A stretch of DNA of 64,000 bases from Ideonella sp. MAG2 (GCA_004359425.1 PTEU01000002.1:136409-200408), one strand, 5' to 3'; positions 8,771 through 18,194 are shown, numbered from the stretch's first letter. Notes: generated from the letters alone by a model not told the origin. Translations and numbers: made by a program.

Positions 8771-8789
8771 TAACTTGCTGCGCAAGTTA
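8771..8789. other. Perfect hairpin in the livH-livM gap
   Basis: taacttgc-tgc-gcaagtta is an 8-bp perfect inverted repeat with a 3-nt loop, placed in the 92-bp gap between livH and livM. There is no T-run on the minus strand immediately after it, so it is not a standard terminator. Possible RNA-processing or stability element. Confidence 0.5.
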
Positions 8790-8816
8790 GCCTGCACTGA
8801 AAAATCATCGCCCGCA

Positions 8817-9746
8817 TTACACGCGGTCAATGATTTTTTCCCCAAACAGGCCTTGAGGGCGGACCAGCAAGAAGCCCAGTGCCATCACGTAGGCAAACCA
8901 GATCTCGATGCCGCCACCGAGCATGGGGCCGATGTAAACCTCAGAAAGCTTCTCGCCCACACCGATGATCAAGCCGCCGATGATGGCGCCTGGCACCGAG
9001 GTCAGGCCGCCCAGAATCACCACCGGCAAGGCCTTGAGCGCCACCTGCGACAGCGAGAACTGCACGCCGAGCTTGGAGCCCCAAATGATGCCGGCCACCA
9101 GGGCGGCGAAGCCTGCCACCGACCACACGATGACCCAAATACGGTTGAGCGGGATGCCAATCGACTGCGCGGCTTGGTGGTCATCGGCCACCGCACGCAG
9201 GGCTCGGCCCGTGGCCGTCTTCTGGAAAAAGATCGCCAGCACCACCACCAGCGCGGCCGCAATGCCTGCGGCGATCAAGTCCTCTTGACCAATCAAGATG
9301 CCGCCTTGGAAGGTGGACTCCATCAGGAAGATGGGGTCTTTGGGCATGCCCACATCGATCTTGTAGATGTCGGAGCCAAACACAGTTTGGCCAAAGCCAT
9401 CCAAGAAGTAGGTGATGCCCAGGGTGGCCATCAGCAAGGCAATGCCTTCTTGGTTGACCAGCTTGCCCAGCACAAAGCGCTCAATCACCCAAGCCAAAGC
9501 AATCATGCAGCCCATGGCGAGCACAAAGGCGATGAGATTGACCACCACCTTGTTGTCCACGCCAGTCCAGCCCGGCACCCATTCTGCAAACCGGGCCATG
9601 GCCAGAGCCGCAAACAACACCATCGCGCCCTGCGCGAAATTGAACACGCCGCTGGCCTTGTAGATGAGCACAAAGCCCAGCGCGATCAGCGAATACAGCA
9701 TGCCGGCCATCAGGCCGCCGAACAAGGTTTCAAGAAAGAATCCCAT
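8817..9746 (-). CDS. livH: Branched-chain amino-acid-type ABC transporter permease LivH
   Basis: A 309-aa inner-membrane permease with about eight hydrophobic segments. The N-terminus FLETLFGGLMAGMLYSLIAL and the segment KASGVFNFAQGAMVLFAAL are hallmarks of the LivH family. The cytoplasmic coupling loop reads GRALRAVADDHQAAQSIGI. It works with LivM and the two ATPases. It lies 13 bp downstream of livG on the minus strand. Confidence 0.93.
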   Translation of the reverse strand: MGFFLETLFGGLMAGMLYSLIALGFVLIYKASGVFNFAQGAMVLFAALAMARFAEWVPGWTGVDNKVVVNLIAFVLAMGCMIALAWVIERFVLGKLVNQEGIALLMATLGITYFLDGFGQTVFGSDIYKIDVGMPKDPIFLMESTFQGGILIGQEDLIAAGIAAALVVVLAIFFQKTATGRALRAVADDHQAAQSIGIPLNRIWVIVWSVAGFAALVAGIIWGSKLGVQFSLSQVALKALPVVILGGLTSVPGAIIGGLIIGVGEKLSEVYIGPMLGGGIEIWFAYVMALGFLLVRPQGLFGEKIIDRV

Positions 9747-9759
9747 GATGTGTCCCCGC

Positions 9760-10542
9760 TTAATGTGAGGTGCCGAGGTAGGCGCTGATCACGTCCTCAT
9801 TGGCGCGCACTTCATCGGGCGCGCCGTCGCCAATCTTCTTGCCGTAGTCCAGCACCACCACGCGGTCGGAGATGTCCATCACCACACCCATGTCGTGCTC
9901 GATCAGCACGATGGTGGTGCCGAATTCATCATTCACGTCCAAGATGAAGCGGCACATGTCCTGCTTCTCTTCCACGTTCATGCCGGCCATGGGCTCGTCG
10001 AGCAGCAGCACTTGCGGCTCCATGGCCAAGGCGCGGCCCAAGTCCACCCGCTTTTGCAGGCCATAAGGCAAGCGGCCCACAGGCGTCTTGCGGAAGGCTT
10101 GGATCTCCAGGAAGTCGATGATGTGCTCGACAAACTCGCGGTGGGCGCTCTCTTCACGCTCAGCCGCCCCCCAGCGAATGGCTTGCTGGAAGATGTTGGT
10201 CTTCATCTTCAAGTTACGGCCGGTCATGATGTTGTCAATGACGCTCATGCCCTTGAACAAAGCCAGGTTCTGGAAGGTGCGCGCCACGCCCATCTCGGCC
10301 ACTTGGCGCGAGTTCATATGGCTGAAGGTTTTGCCCCGGAACGTGATCTTGCCTTCCTGCGGGGTGTAGACGCCGTTGATGCAATTCAGCATCGAGCTCT
10401 TGCCCGCCCCGTTCGGGCCAATGATGGCGCGGATCTCGTGCTCGCGCACATTGAAGCTGATGTCCGTCAGCGCTTTGACGCCACCAAACCGCAGGCTGAT
10501 GTTCTGCACGTCCAGAATGACGTCGCCGATTTTCTTGCTCAT
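9760..10542 (-). CDS. livG: Branched-chain amino-acid-type ABC transporter ATPase LivG
   Basis: A 260-aa ATPase with Walker A GPNGAGKSSML (about residues 42-52), the LivG-typical segment VARTFQNLALFKGMSVIDNI, a degenerate signature (LPYGLQKRVDLGRALAM), Walker B VLLLDEPMAGMN and the switch His in VLIEHDMGVVMDISD. It sits one base downstream of the fadD-like gene, which indicates co-transcription and coupling. Confidence 0.94.
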   Translation of the reverse strand: MSKKIGDVILDVQNISLRFGGVKALTDISFNVREHEIRAIIGPNGAGKSSMLNCINGVYTPQEGKITFRGKTFSHMNSRQVAEMGVARTFQNLALFKGMSVIDNIMTGRNLKMKTNIFQQAIRWGAAEREESAHREFVEHIIDFLEIQAFRKTPVGRLPYGLQKRVDLGRALAMEPQVLLLDEPMAGMNVEEKQDMCRFILDVNDEFGTTIVLIEHDMGVVMDISDRVVVLDYGKKIGDGAPDEVRANEDVISAYLGTSH

Positions 10543-10543
10543 G

Positions 10544-12493
10544 TCAGGCCACCTTCTTGGTCTGAGCCGGGAACGTCTTGGCGTCCATGATCTTCAGCGT
10601 CGCCGAGACACTGCCCGAGCGACCATCTTCAAACTTCACAGCGGTCTCGATGAACTGCTCGCTCTTGCCGCTGTACATGGCGTCGACCAGTACCTGATAT
10701 TTGTCGTTGATGAAGCCGCGCTTGACCTTACGGGTGCGGGTCATCTCGCCATCGTCGGCATCCAGTTCCTTGTGCAGCACCAAGAAGCGGTGAATCTGGG
10801 TGCCGGCCAACAACTCGTCGCGGGCCAGGTCGGCATTGACTTGCTCCACGCAGTCCTTGATCAGTGACAAGACCTCGGGCTTGGCCGCCAAATCGGTGTA
10901 GCCCGCATAAGGCAGGTTGCGGCGCTCGGCCCAGTTGCCTGCGGCTTCAAAGTCGATGTTGATGAAGGCGCAGACCTTTTCGCGTTTGTCGCCAAAGGCC
11001 ACCGCCTCTTTGATATGCGGGAAAAACTTCAGCTTGTTCTCGACATACTTGGGCGCAAACATCGCGCCGTCATTGGCGCCACCGGCCAAGCGGCCCACGT
11101 CCTTGACGCGGTCGATGATCTTCAAATGGCCTTCGGCATCAATAAAGCCCGCATCGCTGGTGTGATACCAGCCATCTGCTGTCAACACCTCGGCCGTGGC
11201 CGCAGGGTTCTTGTAATACTCCTTGAGCAAGCCTGGCGACTTGACCAACACTTCACCACTCTCAGAGAGCTTGATCTCTACGCCATCGCAGGGAACACCC
11301 ACGGTGTCAGCGCGCGCCTCGTGGTCGGGCTGCAGGCAGACAAACACTGCCGTCTCGGTCGAGCCGTAGAGCTGCTTGAGGTTGATGCCGATAGAGCGGT
11401 AGAAGGTGAACAGGTCTGGGCCAATGGCCTCACCCGCCGTGTAGGCCACCCGCACCCGGCTCATGCCCAGGGTGTTGCGCAGCGGGCCATAGATGAAGAA
11501 GTTGCCCAAGGCGTAGTTGAGTTTGTCCATCAGGCCCACCGGCTTGCCGTCCATCAGCGCTGGGCCCACCCGCTTGGCCACCGCCATGAAGTGGTGAAAC
11601 AGCTTGCGCTTGATTGGGCTTGCGTCCTCCATGCGGATCATCACCGTGGTGAGCATGCCTTCAAAAATGCGGGGCGGCGCAAAGTAATAGGTCGGGCCGA
11701 TCTCTTTGAGGTCGATGTTCACCGTGGCGGCCGACTCGGGGCAGTTGACGATGTAGCCACAAGCCAGCCATTGGCCATAGCTGAAGATGTTCTGCCCAAT
11801 CCAAGCCGGTGGCAGATAGGCCAGCACTTCTTCTTGTTCGGTCAGTTTGTCAAAGTTCTTGCCTGCCGAAGCGCGGTCTAGCAAGGAGCTGTGGGTATGC
11901 ACCACGCCCTTGGGGTTGCCGGTGGTGCCGGAGGTAAAAAACATTGCCGCGACATCGCTTGCCTGGCCCTTGGCGACTTCGGCCTCATAAAACCCGGGGT
12001 GAGCCTGATCAAAGGCTCGGCCCGCTTCGAGCAAGGCGTCAACGGCCTCCAAACCCGCTTCTTGGTACTTGCGCAAGCCCCGGTCATCGTCAAACCAAAT
12101 GCGCGCCAGTGCGGGCACTTGCTCGCGCACTTCCAGCATCTTGTCGACCTGCTCTTGGTCTTCCACCACGGCAAAGCGCACCTCGGCATTGGTGATGGGG
12201 AACACATAGTCGCCCGCCGGGGCGTCTTGGTAAAGCGGCACGGGCACTGCGCCCAAAGCCTGTGCGGCCAACATGGCGGCTGACAGGCGGGGCCGGTTAT
12301 CGCCCACCACCACCATATGGTCTCCGCGTTGGAGCCCCGCCGCTGCCAGCCCGCAGGCCATGGCACGCACCTCCTGCGCCAACTCGCTCCAGGTGGTGGT
12401 TTGCCAAATGCCGTACTCCTTCTCACGCAGGGCGGCAGCCTGGGGGCGCTTGGCGGCATGGTCGAGCATCAGTTGCACAAAGGTGGTCTGCAC
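10544..12493 (-). CDS. Long-chain acyl-CoA synthetase-like AMP-dependent ligase
   Basis: A roughly 649-aa adenylate-forming enzyme that activates a carboxylic acid to its CoA ester. The AMP-binding loop is FFTSGTTGNPKGVVHTH. Further family motifs are YGSTETAVF, WYHTSDAGFIDAEGHLKIID and a final lysine region (KVKRGFINDKYQVLVD). The length and the very long C-terminal domain resemble FadD15-like or bubblegum-type ligases. The GTG at 12493 has AGGAG upstream; an upstream GTG (12532) is possible. It heads the liv operon. Confidence 0.85.
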   Translation of the reverse strand: MQTTFVQLMLDHAAKRPQAAALREKEYGIWQTTTWSELAQEVRAMACGLAAAGLQRGDHMVVVGDNRPRLSAAMLAAQALGAVPVPLYQDAPAGDYVFPITNAEVRFAVVEDQEQVDKMLEVREQVPALARIWFDDDRGLRKYQEAGLEAVDALLEAGRAFDQAHPGFYEAEVAKGQASDVAAMFFTSGTTGNPKGVVHTHSSLLDRASAGKNFDKLTEQEEVLAYLPPAWIGQNIFSYGQWLACGYIVNCPESAATVNIDLKEIGPTYYFAPPRIFEGMLTTVMIRMEDASPIKRKLFHHFMAVAKRVGPALMDGKPVGLMDKLNYALGNFFIYGPLRNTLGMSRVRVAYTAGEAIGPDLFTFYRSIGINLKQLYGSTETAVFVCLQPDHEARADTVGVPCDGVEIKLSESGEVLVKSPGLLKEYYKNPAATAEVLTADGWYHTSDAGFIDAEGHLKIIDRVKDVGRLAGGANDGAMFAPKYVENKLKFFPHIKEAVAFGDKREKVCAFINIDFEAAGNWAERRNLPYAGYTDLAAKPEVLSLIKDCVEQVNADLARDELLAGTQIHRFLVLHKELDADDGEMTRTRKVKRGFINDKYQVLVDAMYSGKSEQFIETAVKFEDGRSGSVSATLKIMDAKTFPAQTKKVA

Positions 12494-12582
12494 GGACAGG
12501 CTCTCCTGTGAGTCCGGCCCCGGAAGGGCCACGACGAAACACTGTTCAATGCCTGCATCGTAGGCAGAAGTTTGACGCTGTG

Positions 12583-12600
12583 TTGTCAGTTGGACGACAA
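12583..12600. promoter_or_regulatory. Candidate operator between ligase and Crp/Fnr genes
   Basis: The sequence ttgtc-agttggac-gacaa is a 5-8-5 inverted repeat in the divergent promoter region between the liv operon and the Crp/Fnr-family gene at 12646. Its size resembles dimer sites of that family, although the half-sites differ from TGTGA. Autoregulation and control of the liv operon are inferred. Confidence 0.35.
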
Positions 12601-12645
12601 TTTACGGGTCTGCCCTGAGCGGACTTTCCCGCCCCTCCTTTTTGA

Positions 12646-13380
12646 ATGAGCCACACCACTGACACCCCACGCCCACTGCGTGACCGCGCGCGGCACCTGA
12701 GTGCTCAAGAGTTGGCCAACATTCCCTGGCTGGCCTTGCTCGATGAGCCAGACCGCGCCATGGCTGTGGACAGCATGGCCATTGCCACTGCCGAGGTGGG
12801 CGACTTGATCTGCCGCATTGGCCGCCCTGCCACCTATTGGTTTGGGGTTGTGGACGGCCTGCTCAAGATGAGTAACGATCAAAGTCAGGGCCCGGCCGTT
12901 ACCTTTACCGGTGTGCCACCGGGGGCGTGGTTTGGTGAAGGCACCTTGCTCAAGCGCGAGCCCTACCGCTACAACATCGAGGCCCTACGGCGCTCTGAGG
13001 TCGCCGGCCTACCAGTGGATACCTTTCACGACTTGCTAGGCCGCTCCATCCCCTTCAACCGCTTTGTGTTGAACCAATTGAACGAGCGCTTGGGCCAGTT
13101 CATCGCCGCCCGCGAAACAGACCGCCTGGGCGACCCGGACACCCGCGTGGCCCGAAATTTGGCGGCGCTGTTCCACCCCGTGCTCTACCCCGGTGTGGGG
13201 CAGATGCTGCGCATCACACAGCAGGAGTTGGCGTACTTGGTGGGCCTGTCTCGCCAGCGGGTGAACGAGGCCTTGAAGGTGCTGCAAGCCCGCGCCCTGA
13301 TCCGCATCGAATACGGTGGCTTAAGGGTGCTGGACTTGCAAGGGCTGAGAGGCTTTTCCCGGCACTCAGCGGACTGGTGA
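12646..13380 (+). CDS. Crp/Fnr-family transcriptional regulator
   Basis: A 244-aa cytoplasmic regulator. Residues 20-140 form a cyclic-nucleotide-binding-like beta roll (GVVDGLLKMSN, GAWFGEGTLLKREPYRYNIEA). Residues 170-235 form the winged helix, with the recognition helix in ITQQELAYLVGLSRQRVNEAL. No N-terminal cysteine cluster for an Fe-S centre is present, so it is not a classical FNR, and the cAMP-contacting Arg-Ser pair is not evident. It is divergent from the ligase/liv operon and is the obvious candidate to control it. Its 3' end overlaps the convergent sulfotransferase by 15 bp. Confidence 0.88.
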   Translation: MSHTTDTPRPLRDRARHLSAQELANIPWLALLDEPDRAMAVDSMAIATAEVGDLICRIGRPATYWFGVVDGLLKMSNDQSQGPAVTFTGVPPGAWFGEGTLLKREPYRYNIEALRRSEVAGLPVDTFHDLLGRSIPFNRFVLNQLNERLGQFIAARETDRLGDPDTRVARNLAALFHPVLYPGVGQMLRITQQELAYLVGLSRQRVNEALKVLQARALIRIEYGGLRVLDLQGLRGFSRHSADW

Positions 13381-14298
13381 GCCCAAGGGGCCTGGCTTGC
13401 TCCACAAGGGCACCCAGGCGGCTGTTCCTTCGGCAATCAAGGCAATTGCATCGGCGCTCAGGTATTGCGTCGCCTCAGACGCGCGCTTGTTGATGGCCAC
13501 TTGGGGCGAGGGCGTGTCCTCGGCGGTGTCGTCCAGCACCTCGTCTTGCTGAGCCACCAGCATGCCCGGCTCAAACGGCACGCCGACAAAGTCGCACACC
13601 TCGCGCAGCGACTGCTCGGGGTTCTCCACCAACCACTCATAAGGCGCCATGAACATGGCATGGCCCCAGGTAGGTTGTGCCTCGGTCACCAGCTTGGTGA
13701 AGCGCTGGAACACGTTCATCATCTCTGGGGCTGTTTTGTCCAGCCACTTCATGCTCTCTCGGCTGCGCCCTTCTTCCAGCGACTTGACCAAGCGCTTGCG
13801 GTAGGAGGAGGAGACATCCACCGCATCACGGCTGCAAACAATCACCCGAGCTTTGGGGAATAACTCAAAAATCAGCGGAATCTTCTTCAAATGCCCCGGC
13901 GTCTTCTCAAGCGGCTGGCGACCTTGGTAGATGGAGTGGCTGGCAAACCAAAAAAAGCTGCGGATCAAGTCAGCCTCACTCAGCGGGCCTTCTTTGGCCG
14001 TCAGGTCTGCCACCAAACGGCGGTAGGCCAAGAGCGGCTTGCGTCCCTTGAGGTAGAGCTTGGTCGGGACATGGATGGGGTCTTCCAGCGGTGTTTTGGG
14101 CCGCACAAAGATATGCGTCTCGCGGCAGTTTTTGATGTTGTACATCGCACTGTGCCGAGCAAACGCCACTTGCAGCATGGACGTGCCTGAGCGCGCCAAG
14201 CCACAAATGAACACCGGCGTGGCCTGTTGGCACCACGCGTGAATCTCGGCCAGAGTGGTGGGGCCAGGCGGGCTCCATTCCGAGTCAGGCAAATCCAT
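13366..14298 (-). CDS. Sulfotransferase-family protein
   Basis: About 310 aa. The start at 14298 (MDLPDSEWSPPGPTT) has GAGG upstream and puts the PAPS-binding loop FICGLARSGTSML near residue 33, as usual. The 3'-phosphate loop region VIVCSRDAVDVSSSYRKRLV and the C-terminal YEWLVENPEQSLREVCDFVG fit the sulfotransferase-3 type family. The likely reaction is sulfate transfer from PAPS to an unknown acceptor. It has no signal peptide. It stands alone between a regulator gene and the glt operon. Confidence 0.85.
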   Translation of the reverse strand: MDLPDSEWSPPGPTTLAEIHAWCQQATPVFICGLARSGTSMLQVAFARHSAMYNIKNCRETHIFVRPKTPLEDPIHVPTKLYLKGRKPLLAYRRLVADLTAKEGPLSEADLIRSFFWFASHSIYQGRQPLEKTPGHLKKIPLIFELFPKARVIVCSRDAVDVSSSYRKRLVKSLEEGRSRESMKWLDKTAPEMMNVFQRFTKLVTEAQPTWGHAMFMAPYEWLVENPEQSLREVCDFVGVPFEPGMLVAQQDEVLDDTAEDTPSPQVAINKRASEATQYLSADAIALIAEGTAAWVPLWSKPGPLGSPVR

Positions 14299-14424
14299 GA
14301 ACACGTCCTCTGAAATCGAGATTGCAAACAAAGGCTGTATTCTGAGGGCTGAAATGCCCCATGGCCCAGTCATTGAGGGCCCTAGCTTGTAGGTCTAGTG
14401 CAGGTAGCGTTTCGCTGAACCCTG

Positions 14425-14448
14425 AAAAGAGTCCGCAGGGACTCTTTT
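14425..14448. terminator. Intrinsic terminator after the glt operon
   Basis: aaaagagtcc-gcag-ggactctttt is a perfect 10-bp stem with a 4-nt loop and A/T-rich outer arms, 10 bp past the gltL stop on the minus strand. It can work in both directions. Confidence 0.85.
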
Positions 14449-14457
14449 CCCACGGGT

Positions 14458-15192
14458 TCAGTGCTGCAGGATTTTGGAGAGGAATTCTTTGGCGCGGGGG
14501 GAGCGGGCGTCGGGGCTGCCGAAGAACTCGTCCTTTTTGCAGTCCTCGATGATCTTGCCGGCGTCCATGAAGATGACACGGTTAGACACCTTCTTGGCAA
14601 AGCCCATTTCGTGCGTCACGCACATCATGGTCATGCCTTCATTGGCCAACTGCACCATCACATCCAGCACTTCACCCACCATCTCCGGGTCCAGCGCCGA
14701 AGTGGGCTCGTCGAACAACATCACGATCGGGTCCATGGAGAGTGCGCGGGCGATGGCCACACGCTGCTGCTGACCACCAGAGAGCTGACCGGGGAACTTG
14801 TCTTTGTGGGCCATCAGGCCCACGCGCTCCAGCATCTTCAGGCCACGGGTTTTGGCGTCGTCGGCGCTGCGGCCCAAGACCTTGATCTGCGCCAGCGTCA
14901 GGTTTTCCGTCACCGAGAGGTGGGGGAACAACTCGAAGTGCTGGAACACCATGCCCACGCGGCTGCGCAGCTTGGGCAGGTCGGTCTTGGGGTCGGCAAT
15001 GGACACCCCATCGACCACGATATCGCCCTTTTGGAAGGGCTCCAGCGCATTGACGGTTTTGATCAGCGTGGACTTGCCCGAGCCCGACGGGCCGCACACC
15101 ACCACCACCTCACCTTTTTGAATGGAGGTCGTGCAATCGGTCAGCACTTGGAAGCTGCCGTACCACTTGGAGATGTTTTTGATATCGATCAT
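14458..15192 (-). CDS. gltL: Glutamate/aspartate ABC transporter ATPase
   Basis: A 244-aa ATPase of the polar amino-acid uptake family. Walker A is [12 protein letters not shown], the Q-loop region [14 protein letters not shown], the signature [15 protein letters not shown], Walker [17 protein letters not shown] and the switch [15 protein letters not shown]. Length and every motif match GltL/GlnQ. It is last in the gltIJKL order on the minus strand, followed by an intrinsic terminator. Confidence 0.95.
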   Translation of the reverse strand: MIDIKNISKWYGSFQVLTDCTTSIQKGEVVVVCGPSGSGKSTLIKTVNALEPFQKGDIVVDGVSIADPKTDLPKLRSRVGMVFQHFELFPHLSVTENLTLAQIKVLGRSADDAKTRGLKMLERVGLMAHKDKFPGQLSGGQQQRVAIARALSMDPIVMLFDEPTSALDPEMVGEVLDVMVQLANEGMTMMCVTHEMGFAKKVSNRVIFMDAGKIIEDCKKDEFFGSPDARSPRAKEFLSKILQH

Positions 15193-15204
15193 GGTGAGTG
15201 CTCC

Positions 15205-15870
15205 TTATCGGATGATTTGGATCTTCTTCTGCAAGCGGCGAACCAGCATCGACAGGGAGAAGCAGATGACAAAGTAAACCACAGCGGCGACCATATAGGT
15301 CTCGACGGGGCGGTTGAAGTTCTTGCCCAAAGTTTCAAATCCCTTGAGCAAATCGTAGGCACCGATGGCATACACCAAGGAAGTGTCCTGGAACAAGATG
15401 ATGGTCTGCGTCAGCAACACAGGCAGCATGTTGCGGAAGGCCTGCGGCAGCACCACCAATTGCATGGTTTGGCCGTAGGTCAGCCCCATGGCAAAGCCTG
15501 CATAAGTCTGCCCTTTGGGAACACTCTGAATGCCCGCACGCATGATTTCTGCAAAGTAGGCCGCCTCAAACAGAGTGAAAGTCAGGAACGCGGAAGCCTC
15601 AGCGCCAATCGGACGTCCGATCAGGAACGGAACCAACAGGAAAAACCACAAGATGACCATCACTAGCGGAATGCTCCGCATGGTGTTCACATAGAACGCC
15701 GCTGGAAGCTCTAAGGCTTTGACACCTGACAAGCGCATCAACGCCAGCAATGTGCCCAGAACGATGCCGCCGACCATGGCCACCAAGGTCAGTACCACGG
15801 AGTACTTCAAGCCACCCCAAACGTAGCTGGAAAGGAGGTCGCCAGTGAGAAAGCTGAAATCCAAATTCAT
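15205..15870 (-). CDS. gltK: Glutamate/aspartate ABC transporter permease GltK
   Basis: A 221-aa inner-membrane permease of the HisM/GlnP type. Hydrophobic segments begin at YSVVLTLVAMVGGIVLGTLL, and the EAA loop reads AEIMRAGIQSVPKGQTYAGFA. It forms a heterodimer with GltJ. Its start overlaps the gltJ stop by 4 bp (ATGA-type), showing translational coupling. Confidence 0.94.
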   Translation of the reverse strand: MNLDFSFLTGDLLSSYVWGGLKYSVVLTLVAMVGGIVLGTLLALMRLSGVKALELPAAFYVNTMRSIPLVMVILWFFLLVPFLIGRPIGAEASAFLTFTLFEAAYFAEIMRAGIQSVPKGQTYAGFAMGLTYGQTMQLVVLPQAFRNMLPVLLTQTIILFQDTSLVYAIGAYDLLKGFETLGKNFNRPVETYMVAAVVYFVICFSLSMLVRRLQKKIQIIR

Positions 15871-16610
15871 TGCTTTGCCCCCAGGAAACCAGGCACTCTC
15901 ACCTGTGTCTCAATGAAGCGCGCCAGTGCAAACACTGCCAGCGAGGAAACAAAATAAAGCAGCGTGACAGCCAAATAAATTTCAATGCCTTTCGAGGTCT
16001 CTTCAGAGGCCTGCCGGGCAAACATGATCATCTCGGTGATCGATACAGCAAAGGCCACCGCCGAATTCTTGACGATACCCATCGCCTCGCTGGTCAGCGG
16101 TGGAATCACAACTCGCAAAGCGACTGGAAGCAGGACATATCGATAGGTTTGGGGCAATGTCAGGCCCATGGCCAGACCTGCGTAGCGCTGCCCTTTGGGC
16201 AAGCTTTGGATACCGGCTCGGACTTGCTCAGATATCCGAGCAGACGTAAAGAATCCAAGACCAAAGGCCACCAATACGAAGGGCGGCAATTGCTTAAAGA
16301 CCGGCACGAATTCAGGTACTACGAAGTACCAGAGAAACACCTGCACCAGCACCGGGATATTGCGGAACAATTCAGTCCAGGCCTCGCCAAACAGGGCTAG
16401 CCCTTTATGCGGCAGCGTGCGCATGACCCCAATGCAGACCCCGACCAGTAACGCCAGCACCAAGGCCAAAGCAGATACGGTCAGCGTCCAGCCCCAGGCG
16501 GAGAGCAACCAATCCAGGTAGGTGATGTCACCACCTTTGCCAAAGCAGCCGGCAATTTCTTGCTGCTCAATGGTGTCTTTGCAAAACACCTGCCAATCCC
16601 AATTCGACAC
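15867..16610 (-). CDS. gltJ: Glutamate/aspartate ABC transporter permease GltJ
   Basis: A 247-aa inner-membrane permease. Its EAA loop is SEQVRAGIQSLPKGQRYAGLA, and the N-terminal stretch with a periplasmic segment (FCKDTIEQQEIAGCFGKGG) is typical of GltJ. A 122-bp gap with a hairpin separates it from gltI. Confidence 0.94.
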   Translation of the reverse strand: MSNWDWQVFCKDTIEQQEIAGCFGKGGDITYLDWLLSAWGWTLTVSALALVLALLVGVCIGVMRTLPHKGLALFGEAWTELFRNIPVLVQVFLWYFVVPEFVPVFKQLPPFVLVAFGLGFFTSARISEQVRAGIQSLPKGQRYAGLAMGLTLPQTYRYVLLPVALRVVIPPLTSEAMGIVKNSAVAFAVSITEMIMFARQASEETSKGIEIYLAVTLLYFVSSLAVFALARFIETQVRVPGFLGAKQ

Positions 16611-16643
16611 AGAGGTCTCCTACTGGCCCAACTCTAAAAAACG

Positions 16644-16674
16644 CGGCGCGGGCCGTTTGAGCGGCACCGCGCCG
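16644..16674. terminator. Hairpin between gltI and gltJ
   Basis: cggcgcgg and ccgcgccg form an 8-bp stem around a 15-nt loop that holds a further short gccg/cggc pair. It lies between gltI and gltJ on the minus strand. Such hairpins after the binding-protein gene usually let the receptor be made in excess over the permease; that role is inferred. Confidence 0.6.
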
Positions 16675-16732
16675 TCTGCACATGCAAGCTCAGTGGCCAC
16701 GGCACACGCCGTCGCCCTGCTTGCTGTGCTAT

Positions 16733-17371
16733 TTACTTCTTGGCGTACTCTTCGGCCGGTTTGTCGTTGGGGTTGGCCAACGCAGCCTTCAGGTTGTCGC
16801 TCATAGGCAGGCCCACCTTGGCATTGGCCGGGGGGATGGGCTGCATCAACCACTTGTCGTACAGCTTGGCAATCTCGCCCGACTTGATCATGGCCTTGAT
16901 GCTGTTGTCCACGGCCGTCTTGAAGGCGGGGTCATCCTTGCGGATCATGATGGCGATGGGTTCCACCGACAGCACTTCGCCCACGATCTTGTAGTCGGCG
17001 GGGTTCTTGGACTTGGCGATCAGTCCAGCCAGCAGGGAGCCGTCCATCACGAAGGCATCCGCACGGCCCGACTCCAGCAGCAAGAAGCTGTCGGCGTGGT
17101 CTTTGCCGAACACTTCCTTGAAGTCCACGCCCGTGGCGCGCTCGTTCTTGCGCAGGGTCTGCACAGACGTGGTGCCGGTGGTGGTGGCCACGCTGCGGCC
17201 GTTCAGGTCAGCAATCTTGGAGATGCCGGAGTTAGCCTTCACCGCAATGCGCACTTCTTCCACAAAGGTAGTGACTGCAAAGGCCACGTCTTTTTGACGG
17301 GTGGCGTTGTTGGTGGTGGAGCCGCACTCAATGTCCACGGTGCCGTTTTGCACCAGAGGGATACGGTTACA
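16733..17371 (-). pseudogene. gltI: Glutamate/aspartate-binding protein, N-terminus missing
   Basis: The retained part, from NRIPLVQNGTVDIECGS to the end (PNDKPAEEYAKK), is about 212 residues of a family of roughly 300. It has the SBP_bac_3 motifs VDIECGSTTNNATRQKDVAF and GTTSVQTLRKNE. The signal peptide and the first 85-90 residues are gone. The sequence switches abruptly near 17368-17371 into the C-terminal coding region of the adjacent lysR gene. A nominal start codon at 17389 is only LysR sequence read in another frame. Without a signal peptide the product could not reach the periplasm. Confidence 0.85.
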
Positions 17372-18191
17372 TGGTGATTTCATAGTCACTGCTGCCTGCC
17401 GCCACCAAGCGCTTGGCGCGCAATTCTTTACGCACCGAGCTGGCGGGCAAGAAGGCCAGACCGTGGCCTTCCAGAGCCATGGCCTTCAGGCCTTCGGCCA
17501 TGTCGGTCTCGTAAATAGGGTCCAGGTGCGGCGGCGTGGCGGCGTGCTTGATGATCTGCTCCACCAGCCGTGCCATATACGCGCCCGAGGCATAGCTCAG
17601 CAGCGGCACCGGTGCGCGCGGGCTGCCTGGCAGCCGGAACATGGGCTGGCCGGAGGCATCGGCCTTGGTATAAGGTGCCAGCGTCTCTTGGCCCAAGGTC
17701 AGCATTTCGTAGCGGTCGGGCGAGAGCTGTAACGGGTGGGTGGCATGGTGATAGGCGATCAGCAGGTCGCAGCCGCCTTCGGTCAGGCGCATCACGGCGT
17801 CGTGCACATTCAGCGCGATCAGGCGAGTTTTAACCTCGCCAAACTTTTGCCGCAGGTCCATCAGCCAATGCGGGAAGAAGGTGAAGGCCAGGGTGTGCGG
17901 CACCGCAAACTCGATCATGTCTTGCCCGCCCACCTGGTGGCTGCGCATCATGTTGCGGGTGGCCTGCAAGCTGCCCAGGATTTCTAGCGCCTGGGCGTGA
18001 AAGGTCTCGCCCGCCGCCGTCAAACGGGTGGGGTAGGACGAGCGATCCACCAAGTCAATGCCCGCCCAAGCCTCCAGCGCCTGGATGCGGCGTGAGAACG
18101 CTGGTTGGGTGACATGCCGCAACTGGGCCGAGCGAGAGAAGCTCCGCGTCTCAGCCAGGCTCACAAAGTCTTCAAGCCATTTGGTATCCAT
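17367..18191 (-). pseudogene. LysR-family regulator, C-terminus truncated into gltI
   Basis: The sequence encodes 274 aa, against about 305 for close relatives. The N-terminal HTH is intact (FVSLAETRSFSRSAQLRHVTQPAFSRRIQAL), and the effector domain runs to SSDYEITM and then hits TAA. The last base or bases of that stop fall at the junction with gltI sequence (17367-17371), so about 30 residues of the last helix and strand are missing. It may be partly functional. In Comamonadaceae a lysR gene often lies just upstream of gltI in the same direction, so the lost piece would include the lysR end, the promoter and the gltI start. Confidence 0.75.
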
Positions 18192-18194
18192 TGC

